This document shows positions 1-7,077 of a DNA stretch of 20,265 bases, piece after piece. Below the pieces are notes generated by a model that made no database searches, was not told where the DNA came from, and was given only the letters and a program-made list of their open reading frames with translations. Within the stretch, counting starts at the first letter, position 1, and every line of letters starts with the position of its first letter. The translations under genes were made by a program, and so were the position numbers. Source of the DNA: CAVURW01 sp963743595. Lineage in GTDB: Bacteria > Verrucomicrobiota > Verrucomicrobiia > Methylacidiphilales > UBA1321. The stretch lies in the NCBI GenBank assembly GCA_963743595.1, contig CAVURW010000272.1, positions 1-20,265 on the forward strand, in the 5' to 3' direction.

Positions 1-806
1 ACTCGCCACGTATCGTTTACCTCTAAAAATCGGCGATCAAACACGTCTTCCTGCTTCACTGTCCAGCCCACGTATCGGCGTACATCGGCCTGTTGCCCTT
101 CGCTCGATGTAGCGATGTTGCGGTAAGCGGTGCAGAGCAAATTCAAAAGGCTCAAGCGTTCCAGTAACCGCTCCTGCCAACCCGTTCCAGACACCACCAC
201 AGACGCCAAATCTTCCACTTGATTCGCCAAGCCCTTGGCCTGCGCGTCGACTAGCCGGGCTGCTTTTCCGCTCCAAAACGCACCGCCCTGTTTTTGGCAG
301 CCAGCCAGCCCCACTCGCACGAGATCCGCGATCCACAGCTCCATTTCTTCCAGCCCCGCCTTGATCTTTTCCTCGCGGTTTTTCGTCCGCTTTTCCGCAG
401 CGGCTGCGGCTTCGGCCAGACTCTCCGGAGTGACTTCTTTTGAGGCGATGGCCTCAGCTTTTGCCGTTTTTTTCGCCTCTTTCTCGGCGCGTTTTCCCAG
501 CCACTCTTGGACCCACTCCGGCACCGTGGCCCCGGACATGAGTTTAGGCTCTTTCACCGCCATCAGCATCAAGCCGAGTGCGTGTTTACAGGGAAATTTG
601 CGGCTGGGACAGGTGCACTTGGTCGTAAGGCCGTCTAGCTCCACCTGCGTCATGTAGGGGTCGGCGGCACTTCCTTGGCACTCACCCCAAATGGCGTTTT
701 CTGCGCCACCGATGGAGACCCACTTTCGCGCATTCGCCAGTCCCTGGCCTGCCTTAAGCGAAGCGGGATCAGGAGCTAAGGCCGTGACCTGTTCGATTGA
801 CAGCAT
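1..806 (-). CDS. SWIM zinc-finger protein, C-terminus beyond the left edge
   Basis: The frame is open from the ATG at 806 down to base 3, giving 268 residues with no stop, so the gene is cut by the window edge. It starts MLSIEQVTALAPD, followed by a KAGQGLA segment and then the SWIM motif CxC-x6-CxH (C64, C66, C73, H75; CTCPSRKFPCKH). Residues ~100-150 are Ala/Lys/Glu-rich and probably helical, and a Trp-rich conserved region follows. SWIM domains bind zinc and are linked to nucleic-acid or protein binding. Bacterial relatives often sit beside MoxR-type AAA ATPase and VWA-domain genes; none is visible here, but the downstream side lies off the edge. A TAG stop lies four codons before the ATG, which limits the start. 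GGAGG (807-811) touches the ATG with no spacer, so it is poorly placed as a ribosome site. The family call is firm; the cellular role is unknown. Confidence 0.85.
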   Translation of the reverse strand, partial: MLSIEQVTALAPDPASLKAGQGLANARKWVSIGGAENAIWGECQGSAADPYMTQVELDGLTTKCTCPSRKFPCKHALGLMLMAVKEPKLMSGATVPEWVQEWLGKRAEKEAKKTAKAEAIASKEVTPESLAEAAAAAEKRTKNREEKIKAGLEEMELWIADLVRVGLAGCQKQGGAFWSGKAARLVDAQAKGLANQVEDLASVVVSGTGWQERLLERLSLLNLLCTAYRNIATSSEGQQADVRRYVGWTVKQEDVFDRRFLEVNDTWR

Positions 807-881
807 CCTCCACGGCTAGCAGTCCGGCGGCAGATTGTCAGAACAAAATTTAGAAAACTTTAGTCGTTAACTGCCTAAACA

Positions 882-2027
882 TCACAGGCGAATCAATTGT
901 ATCCGGTGCAAATCATCGGTGCCCAAACGAGGGAGGGTGCATGAATGAATATGCGAGGCGTTAGAACCAATCGGATCGACGCGATCTCGACGACGCGCGG
1001 CCTCGACTCTGGGCAAAGCGAGCGTATCAATCGCCACTGCATCCCGGCTCATATAGATCGCTCCGAGCGGATGGCAGAACTGCGGATCGAAGCCGGGTCC
1101 ACCCGCACACTGCATCACCAAGGCATCGAGAACGTTGAGCACCACCTTTTTGCGAAAGAACGGTGCCGAGAGGATTTCGGCGATCGCCGGGTCACCGAGA
1201 GTAGGCGGACCTTGAAAGCGGCGGTTATTATCCACAGATCCCAGGGCCAAGTTCGCCAGGCAACCTTGCAACCCGACGCTCGGGTTATCGGTCAAAACCG
1301 GCACATTGATGATCTTCGTGCAGATTCGGGAAACGAGATTCGCGTAGTGAGAAACGTTACTGCGTTGGGAAGTGGAGAGCCGGTCGCCGTCGTTTAGTCG
1401 CACGCCGTTGAACGAGTCATTATTCCTGGGCCCCAGCAATTCAGAATCGCCTACGCCTACAAATTCGCTATCGCCCCAAATCAAACTGCCGGCCAATTCG
1501 CTACGATAGACCTGATCCGGGTCGTAACCGCTGCCCGGAAATACAGATCCGATGGCCACCTGCTCATCCGTAGCCGGTACGGGCGCGAAACCTGCCGTCG
1601 CCATCCCAGGGCCGTACTTGTCCCAAATGATGATGTGATTGGTGGGCACACCGCACGCTCTTAGCCCGATGCAGATGGCGCGCAGAATGGCCTTATGCGT
1701 GGAGAGCAGCGGCCCGCCGGCTGTGCTGATCTTGATTCCCACCACGTCCTTGGGCGTGATGCCCAGGCGGGTCCACGCGATCGCCAGATTCGGCGCACTG
1801 GTCAATTTCAAGATAGATTCATTGACCATCCGCTCCACGCGATTGTCGTCCACCGCGAATCGCAGCACCACCTCCGGGTGTTCTGAGAGAATTACGGGCG
1901 AGTTGGTCGGAACCACCACCACTTGTTCAGGGGTCTGGCCGGATTCGGGTTCCGCTAGGCAGATCCCCTTCATGGCTATGACGATGAGGAAAAACGCCAA
2001 GCATTTACGGATGAATACAGAAAACAC
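882..2027 (-). CDS. DUF362 domain protein, exported
   Basis: A 381-aa protein with an N-terminal signal peptide: basic FIRK, a hydrophobic core LAFFLIVIA, and likely cleavage near residue 25 after a CLA sequence. The remainder resembles the DUF362 family, with a segment of the form KDVVGIKISTAGGPLLSTHK, a later INVPVLTDN stretch, and a C-terminal part with FDPQFCHPLGAIYMSRDAVAIDT. DUF362 proteins are widespread and mostly uncharacterised; some relatives carry ferredoxin-like Fe-S clusters, but no 4Fe-4S CxxCxxC motif is visible here. The first 52 nt overlap the end of the upstream membrane-protein gene in another frame, suggesting coupled translation. A second in-frame ATG at 1973 would avoid the overlap but would destroy the signal peptide, so the longer start is preferred. 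Biochemical function is not known. Confidence 0.75.
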   Translation of the reverse strand: MFSVFIRKCLAFFLIVIAMKGICLAEPESGQTPEQVVVVPTNSPVILSEHPEVVLRFAVDDNRVERMVNESILKLTSAPNLAIAWTRLGITPKDVVGIKISTAGGPLLSTHKAILRAICIGLRACGVPTNHIIIWDKYGPGMATAGFAPVPATDEQVAIGSVFPGSGYDPDQVYRSELAGSLIWGDSEFVGVGDSELLGPRNNDSFNGVRLNDGDRLSTSQRSNVSHYANLVSRICTKIINVPVLTDNPSVGLQGCLANLALGSVDNNRRFQGPPTLGDPAIAEILSAPFFRKKVVLNVLDALVMQCAGGPGFDPQFCHPLGAIYMSRDAVAIDTLALPRVEAARRRDRVDPIGSNASHIHSCTLPRLGTDDLHRIQLIRL

Positions 2028-2500
2028 GCCGCAGGGTATACGAAGCGCCAGAAGTCGTCGAGTCTACCTGTCGAGGCAGGTCGGGATCGAAACTCGACAC
2101 ATCTTGCGCTCAAGAGAGCACCGATAGCCGGAATAAACAAAATCGGTATCCACCGCAAATCGTACGAGTTTTTATTCATTTCAATAAACAGGCCGAAGTC
2201 GGCCAGATTGTAAATGAAGGAAATACTCCAGAACATGTTAGCCAAGGCGTGATTTACCGGCTTTTTTGAAAAGGTGAACCGGGCGTAGCCGATGAGGAGC
2301 AGAAATCCAAAATTGATGAGAATCAACATGGTCAGCTCGTCGCGGTGTCGCCAAAGCGCATCTAGAAAATAGGCCCAACTGACCAGCCTGGACCACTCGT
2401 GCATTCCTAAAATCATGTACTCGGAAACGATGGCGACCAAGCCGCACGGGATGGCCGTGCAAAGAAAGTAGATGGAGATGGCTTTTCGTCTCGACGGCAT
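1976..2500 (-). CDS. Hypothetical multi-pass membrane protein
   Basis: A 174-aa protein with hydrophobic segments near residues 9-30, 57-75, 86-106 and 116-133, and a weaker one at 151-167. The N-terminus is basic (MPSRRK), consistent with a cytoplasmic start. No catalytic motif or named family was recognised. Its 3' end overlaps the start of the DUF362 gene by 52 nt, so the two are probably co-transcribed and may act together at the membrane. The last ~30 residues (Ser-rich end) are encoded in the overlap and could be less constrained. The gene lies 121 bp downstream of the kinase stop codon, so a separate promoter is possible. Confidence 0.65.
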   Translation of the reverse strand: MPSRRKAISIYFLCTAIPCGLVAIVSEYMILGMHEWSRLVSWAYFLDALWRHRDELTMLILINFGFLLLIGYARFTFSKKPVNHALANMFWSISFIYNLADFGLFIEMNKNSYDLRWIPILFIPAIGALLSARCVEFRSRPASTGRLDDFWRFVYPAACFLYSSVNAWRFSSSS

Positions 2501-2594
2501 AATTGGCCTAAGGGATTGGCTTTGTGTCGCAAAGCATACAGGGAAGACGGGTTTAGGTAAAGAACACTTTGCAAAACAATGTTAAGCCCTGAGA

Positions 2595-2611
2595 CCGTGT
2601 CAACGTCACGG
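2595..2611 (-). terminator. Weak hairpin after the kinase gene
   Basis: An inverted repeat CCGTG / CACGG with a 7-nt loop lies 10 nt past the kinase stop codon. The stem is only 5 bp, and the sequence that follows on the minus strand is not a clear T tract, so it is at best a weak candidate terminator. Confidence 0.18.
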
Positions 2612-2621
2612 AGCGGACGAA

Positions 2622-3803
2622 TTAGTGCGATGTCGCACTGGGAGTCGGCGTTAGATGGGGCTTATAACCTTCTATACCGGTGGGTGCATTCTTCGTGTAA
2701 GCGGTGTAAGCGGTGTATCCCGCTGCCGCTAAGAGCAGGAGGCCGAACGCGATTCCCAGGTAAATTACCCAATTCACGTGTTGCTCCTTCAGAACCGGCT
2801 TCATCACTACGGTATCTTGCACTACGGGAGCCTGCCCTTTCGACTCACTCTGCAACTTCGCTACCACACGCCTCTTGGCGTCTTCCAATTCCTTAATGAA
2901 CTCCTCGTACGACGAGTGGCGATCTTCCGGGTAGCGGGCCATCGATTTCTTAATGGCGTTGGCCGTGCTATCGGTAATGGTGGGGATGAAGGCACGAAGC
3001 GAGACGACATTGCCACTCAGGTGCTTCATGGCCACCTCATTCGCATCCTTGGCTTCATAAGGCGGGCGACCTGCCATCGCGTGGAAAAGCGTCGCTCCGA
3101 GACTGTATAAATCACTTCGAAAATCTTCCGGCTTTCGTTCCAATTTTTCCGGGGTTACGTAGTACGGAGTGCCCCAAATTTCACCGGTTAAATTCTCCAT
3201 GGAACTCATCGGGCGCGCTAACCCGAAATCGACCACTTTTGGCGTATTATTGGGTCCGAAAACGATATTGCCCGGCTTAATATCGCGATGAATCAGCCCG
3301 CGTTGATTCGCGCATTCCAACCCGCGCGCCACGCCAAGGCCGATTTCGATTCCCTCCAGCTCCGTAACGCGCCCCACCTTTACGATTTTATCGTCCAAAG
3401 TTCCGCCCTCGATAAACTCCATGACCAGGTAGTAGTATCCATGCTCCTCACCAAACGCGTAGACGTGCACGATGTTCGGGTGATTCAGCGAGGCGGTGAT
3501 CTCCGCTTCCTGAAGGAAGGTCTTAACGAATTTTTCGTCCTGGGCGGTTTCAGGGCTCAGCAGCTTGACCGCTACTGAACGCTTCAAAATGACATCTTTT
3601 CCGAGGTAGACCGCACCCATCCCACCCGCACCGAGCTGGCGCTCGAGCAAAAAATTGCCGAACTGCATGGTCAGCTTAAACACGTGGCCGCAGCGCAGGC
3701 AGGTCACGCCATCACCCGCTTCGGCCTCTAGTGCCTCCATCTCATGGTTGCACCGAGGGCAAATCGTTGTTACCCAACGCCCTTCGTCGGCCTCGTCTTG
3801 CAT
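2622..3803 (-). CDS. Zinc-ribbon Ser/Thr protein kinase, membrane anchored
   Basis: A 393-aa Hanks-type kinase that transfers phosphate from ATP to Ser/Thr of unknown targets. Residues 15-38 hold a CPxC / CLRC zinc ribbon (C15, C18, C35, C38). The kinase domain spans ~47-305: glycine loop GAGGMG (58-63), ATP lysine K80 in AVK, helix-C Glu near E99, HRD with D174, N179, DFG 192-194, and TPE (217-219) in place of APE. A single membrane helix (~345-366) is followed by a short Thr/Pro-rich tail of ~25 residues. With the kinase in the cytoplasm, this tail would be outside and is far too small to be a PASTA-type sensor. The frame extends to a TTG at 3845, but the ATG at 3803 is preferred because a candidate promoter covers that TTG. 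No SD is seen. The gene stands alone, with no phosphatase or FHA partner nearby. Confidence 0.92.
   Translation of the reverse strand: MQDEADEGRWVTTICPRCNHEMEALEAEAGDGVTCLRCGHVFKLTMQFGNFLLERQLGAGGMGAVYLGKDVILKRSVAVKLLSPETAQDEKFVKTFLQEAEITASLNHPNIVHVYAFGEEHGYYYLVMEFIEGGTLDDKIVKVGRVTELEGIEIGLGVARGLECANQRGLIHRDIKPGNIVFGPNNTPKVVDFGLARPMSSMENLTGEIWGTPYYVTPEKLERKPEDFRSDLYSLGATLFHAMAGRPPYEAKDANEVAMKHLSGNVVSLRAFIPTITDSTANAIKKSMARYPEDRHSSYEEFIKELEDAKRRVVAKLQSESKGQAPVVQDTVVMKPVLKEQHVNWVIYLGIAFGLLLLAAAGYTAYTAYTKNAPTGIEGYKPHLTPTPSATSH
2695..2717. repeat. 9-bp tandem repeat inside the kinase gene
   Basis: GTGTAAGCG is repeated twice, followed by a partial third copy GTGTA. On the coding strand it encodes the Tyr-Thr-Ala-type repeat (TAYTAYT) just after the membrane helix of the kinase. 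The unit is a multiple of three, so copy-number change would keep the frame. Confidence 0.7.
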
Positions 3804-3844
3804 AACAGACACGATTGTTGCGCAAAGAGAACCTTTTAGCAACA

Positions 3845-3871
3845 ATTATTGCCCGATCGTGTTGATATCAA
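3845..3871 (-). promoter_or_regulatory. Candidate sigma70-like promoter for the kinase gene
   Basis: On the minus strand TTGATA (3866-3871, 5/6 to consensus) is followed after 15 nt by AATAAT (3845-3850, 5/6). The spacer is shorter than ideal. Transcription would begin about 35 nt before the ATG at 3803, which argues against the upstream TTG at 3845 as the start. The -35 box also lies in a perfect 10-bp palindrome TTGATATCAA (3862-3871). Confidence 0.35.
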
Positions 3872-3900
3872 ACTTCCTTGAAATGGCGCCAGGGGAAGAG

Positions 3901-5943
3901 TCAGCTCGTAGTCGGCTGCGTGATTACAGCAGAGTGCAATAAACCCGAAGCGACGTAGGGATCTTGGGGACTCAAAACATTCGATTCAGAGAATGTGATT
4001 TTGACAATCGTTTTACGGCGGAATTTTGTGAGGGCTAATCGGGTTTCAAATGACGATTTATGAACCAGGGTGTGTTTGAACGGAATTTCATCAGGAATTT
4101 CTACCGTTATAGCCATGGGCTTCGATGTTGCGGTTCCGCGCCACGTGAGAACGAGTGTCGATCCCGAGAGCGATTGGCCCATCTGAAATTCCGTGACAGG
4201 AGCGCACCATCCATCGGCCCGCAGACCAGTGCAACCGGGCAGGGGTACGGGGAAGAGATCTTTAGTGTCACGCGTCAGGCTAAGAAGACTATTTCTGTGA
4301 AACATCGGATCGTTGATCCGGTCTGCACGCGATTTTAGAGCTGCCGCGATCTCATGGTCAGTCTCCGGCGATGGCTCTAGTTCGACCAATTCTTTTAAGA
4401 GAATAAAGTCGGGCAAATAAAGTACGTCGCCCGGGAAGCTTTGCTCCAAAACGCGGATTTCGGCTTTGAGTTGAGCTCGAATAGCTTTGCGCTCCACATC
4501 GTTCTCCCCATCGTAAAGCTTAGCGAGCAACGTCTGCACCTGCGGCCGTAGAAGCTGGAATATTTCACGAGACTCCTGCTGGGCGGAGACGTAGTAGCGT
4601 GCTGTCGAACTGACGGCTGACGGGACTGTTTGGGCTACCCGAATATGATCACCTAAAATGTCCAAAAGAAGGTCCGCCGTCTCAGGTCCATAGTAGATTC
4701 GTTGTTCAGAAAGACCAAACGGGAGATGACTGTCACCAAAAGGAATATCAAGATTACGTCGTTCTGTGCACCGCATCAGCGCGTAGGGTGTTGCTGAGAA
4801 CATGGCGATTTGTGCCGGGCCAGAGAGCGAACCCATGAACAGGTCACTTTGCTGGATCAGCGCGAGCTCGTGCCCGATCGTCATTCCTAAAACACGAGGG
4901 GTAACCACGTTTGGCAAACGGAGAAGAGCCAAGGGCTTTTCTTGTATTCGACCCATTAAGAGAAATCGAACATTCGGGTACTCTTTTTCTGACCGCAAAA
5001 CAAAGTTATACCAATGACCGAAATCGCCATCTCGCTGTATATTATCCCCACCAGGCCGAAATGCCTTAAGAGAGGAGTCGAGCTTTAATAGTCGACAGTG
5101 TAAGGCAACCCAAAATGTATTTTGAGGGTATGCAGCCTTAAGGTCTTCCACGTCCTTCACACATTCGGGAAGTACACGAATCCTCGGAAATTTCCCGGTT
5201 TCTAGGTGCCACAGGTTGATTTCTCTGTGCAGAGAACATCGGAGTGTAAAATATTCAAGAACGACTTTCAAATTATCGCGTTGACGATAAACCTCTAAAT
5301 GCTCCTGGTAAGTCTTCGCAGCTGTTTCATCAGTAGATGTCAGGCTTTTCCAGTACTCATCAAATGCCGAGCGTGAAGCGTGTAGCGTCAGGCCCATGAA
5401 CAGAGGATTTGCCGAAAACGCGGGCAGAAGCTCCAGCATGAACAACTCTGACGCGTGAGCCAGTGGTGTTAAAACGGAAACGCCGGACGCCTTTACATCG
5501 CAAACGAGGTGGATGTGAACACCTTTTCGACCTGCTCGCTCGCAGCGAATCGAAGAAAGAATTCCCCATGTGATGGTGTCGCCGTAGCTGAACGGAAGAT
5601 AGGAAAAATCATAAATATCATGATAGATCTCCGCTGCCGTCGGCGCGGGTAGGAGAGCCGATCGTTCGGCAGTCGTTTTCTTGCTCCCCTTCTCTTTTGA
5701 GAAATAGTGCTTGATGGCCTTTTTAACGTTCATGAATAAATCGATCCTCTGAGCCACGATCTTGGCCTTTTCAAGGTTCGTCTCGTGTACGCTAGATTTT
5801 CCGAAAAGCCAAACGAAAGTTACCTGTTCTTGATGTGCGGCTGAATCGTTTCGATACGAAATCATCGCGACACCATTTGAAAGATCTCTGTTGAGGATTC
5901 GCGCAGTCGTCCTATCATCAAGGCATATGTCGATTACTTCCAT
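3901..5943 (-). CDS. Putative GT-B glycosyltransferase-like protein
   Basis: A 680-aa soluble protein without signal peptide or membrane helix. Two Rossmann-like halves can be suggested: residues ~115-180 (SYGDTITWGILSSIR, then HIHLVCD) and ~275-420. The second half has VALHCR (~279-284), PNVRFLLMGR (323-332), LPNVVTPR, and SDLFMGSLSGPAQIAMFSATP (366-386). That last pattern, where a sugar-nucleotide pocket normally lies, recalls the putative glycosyltransferases of TIGR04372 and fucosyltransferase-like GT-B proteins. The similarity is judged by eye and unconfirmed. The C-terminal ~250 residues contain a charged helical stretch (~480-525) and a beta-rich end of unknown role. The ATG at 5943 lies 17 nt inside the opposite-strand dehydrogenase gene; a second ATG at 5865 (residue 27) would remove the overlap and is a credible alternative. 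A surface-glycan or glycoprotein role is an inference. Confidence 0.6.
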   Translation of the reverse strand: MEVIDICLDDRTTARILNRDLSNGVAMISYRNDSAAHQEQVTFVWLFGKSSVHETNLEKAKIVAQRIDLFMNVKKAIKHYFSKEKGSKKTTAERSALLPAPTAAEIYHDIYDFSYLPFSYGDTITWGILSSIRCERAGRKGVHIHLVCDVKASGVSVLTPLAHASELFMLELLPAFSANPLFMGLTLHASRSAFDEYWKSLTSTDETAAKTYQEHLEVYRQRDNLKVVLEYFTLRCSLHREINLWHLETGKFPRIRVLPECVKDVEDLKAAYPQNTFWVALHCRLLKLDSSLKAFRPGGDNIQRDGDFGHWYNFVLRSEKEYPNVRFLLMGRIQEKPLALLRLPNVVTPRVLGMTIGHELALIQQSDLFMGSLSGPAQIAMFSATPYALMRCTERRNLDIPFGDSHLPFGLSEQRIYYGPETADLLLDILGDHIRVAQTVPSAVSSTARYYVSAQQESREIFQLLRPQVQTLLAKLYDGENDVERKAIRAQLKAEIRVLEQSFPGDVLYLPDFILLKELVELEPSPETDHEIAAALKSRADRINDPMFHRNSLLSLTRDTKDLFPVPLPGCTGLRADGWCAPVTEFQMGQSLSGSTLVLTWRGTATSKPMAITVEIPDEIPFKHTLVHKSSFETRLALTKFRRKTIVKITFSESNVLSPQDPYVASGLLHSAVITQPTTS
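5891..5918 (+). promoter_or_regulatory. Possible promoter for the alcohol dehydrogenase
   Basis: TTGAGG (5891-5896) and TATCAT (5913-5918, 5/6 to consensus) are separated by 16 nt. Transcription would start only a few bases before the ATG at 5927, giving an almost leaderless mRNA. The -35 match is weak (4/6). Confidence 0.22.
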
Positions 5944-6997
5944 TCCCCGTTGCGTCCCCGCTTATGGCGCGACCGCCCCTGATGCCGCCTTAGCTCCCCT
6001 TGAAATTCCACGCCGCGATCCGCTCCCTACAGATGTGGTTCTGGAAATCCTGTTCTGTGGCGTGTGCCACTCGGATCTGCACATGGCGCGGAATGAATGG
6101 AAAATGGCTTCGTACCCCGTCGTCCCTGGTCACGAAATTGTGGGGCGGGTGACGCAGGTCGGTGCCGAGGTGACCACCTTTAAAATCGGCGATCTGGCCG
6201 GGGTCGGCTGTTTGGTCGATTCGTGCCGGACCTGTCCAAGCTGCAGCCGTGGCCTTGAACAATATTGCACTACCGCACCGATTTTTACGTACAACTCCGA
6301 TGATCGGTTTACGGGACGGAAAACGTACGGCGGCTATTCTGAGAGCATTGTGGTGGATAAGGCGTTTGCACTGCACATTTCCGATAAGCTGGATCTGGCC
6401 GCCACGGCACCGTTGCTTTGCGCGGGCATTACCACCTACTCGCCACTCAAGCATTGGAAGGTCGGCCCTGGCCAACGCGTGGGCATCGTCGGGCTCGGGG
6501 GATTGGGCCACATGGGTGTGAAATTTGCCCGGGCGATGGGTGCGCACGTAACGCTCTTTACGACTTCTGCCAGCAAGGTGAACGATGGGCTCCGTCTGGG
6601 TGCTGATGAGGTAGTGATTTCCACCGATTCGCAGGAAATGGGCAAGCGACGTGGGACATTCGATTTCATTTTGGACGCCGTCTCCGCCAGCCACGATATC
6701 AATGCCTACCTCGACCTCGTGAAACTCGATGGCACGGTAACTCTCGTTGGGCTGCCGGAAAATCCGCTTTCGGTAGGTGCGTTTAACCTGGTGGCTCCGC
6801 GCAAAAACCTCACGGGCTCCTGCATCGGAGGTCTCGGCGAGACGCAAGAAATGCTCGATTTCTGCGCTGAACATCAAATTGTTTCCGACGTCGAGATGAT
6901 CCCGATTCAGAAGATAAACGAAGCCTACGAGCGGATGATCAAGAGCGATGTGAAGTATCGGTTTGTTATCGATATGGCGTCGCTGAAGACAGCGTGA
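5927..6997 (+). CDS. Zinc alcohol dehydrogenase, YahK/CAD type
   Basis: A 356-aa medium-chain dehydrogenase/reductase that interconverts alcohols and aldehydes using a nicotinamide cofactor. Catalytic zinc ligands are visible: C47 in CGVCHSD, H69-E70 in PGHE, and C165 in PLLCAGIT. The structural-zinc lobe has C100, C103, C106 and C114. The Rossmann motif GLGGLG is at 189-194, followed by a TTSASK segment (212-217) that, in the YahK and cinnamyl-alcohol dehydrogenase branch, goes with NADP(H) preference. Length matches the family. The frame is open back to a TTG at 5891, but the ATG at 5927, preceded by AAGG at close spacing, fits the expected N-terminus. The start overlaps the divergent glycosyltransferase-like gene by 17 nt. 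It converges with recN, leaving an 80-bp gap. The physiological aldehyde is unknown. Confidence 0.92.
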   Translation: MSITSIPRCVPAYGATAPDAALAPLEIPRRDPLPTDVVLEILFCGVCHSDLHMARNEWKMASYPVVPGHEIVGRVTQVGAEVTTFKIGDLAGVGCLVDSCRTCPSCSRGLEQYCTTAPIFTYNSDDRFTGRKTYGGYSESIVVDKAFALHISDKLDLAATAPLLCAGITTYSPLKHWKVGPGQRVGIVGLGGLGHMGVKFARAMGAHVTLFTTSASKVNDGLRLGADEVVISTDSQEMGKRRGTFDFILDAVSASHDINAYLDLVKLDGTVTLVGLPENPLSVGAFNLVAPRKNLTGSCIGGLGETQEMLDFCAEHQIVSDVEMIPIQKINEAYERMIKSDVKYRFVIDMASLKTA

Positions 6998-7077
6998 CGC
7001 TGCCGTAGGCTTATTGGAAATGAGATTCCCGGGCCGACCGTTGGCTTGGGAGCGGTTGTTGCCGAAATCGAATAGGG

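Noticed and set aside
235..657. 140-aa plus-strand open frame
   Set aside because: Antisense to the SWIM zinc-finger gene; Ser/Ala-rich shadow composition.
945..1397. 150-aa plus-strand open frame
   Set aside because: Antisense shadow of the DUF362 gene, with no domain.
2519..2535. 6-bp hairpin GCTTTG / CAAAGC
   Set aside because: Short stem, no T tract on either strand, and located in the leader of the membrane-protein gene; likely chance.
6998..7077. Searched for a bidirectional terminator between the convergent dehydrogenase and recN
   Set aside because: Only imperfect GC-rich pairings were found and no stem with a T tract.
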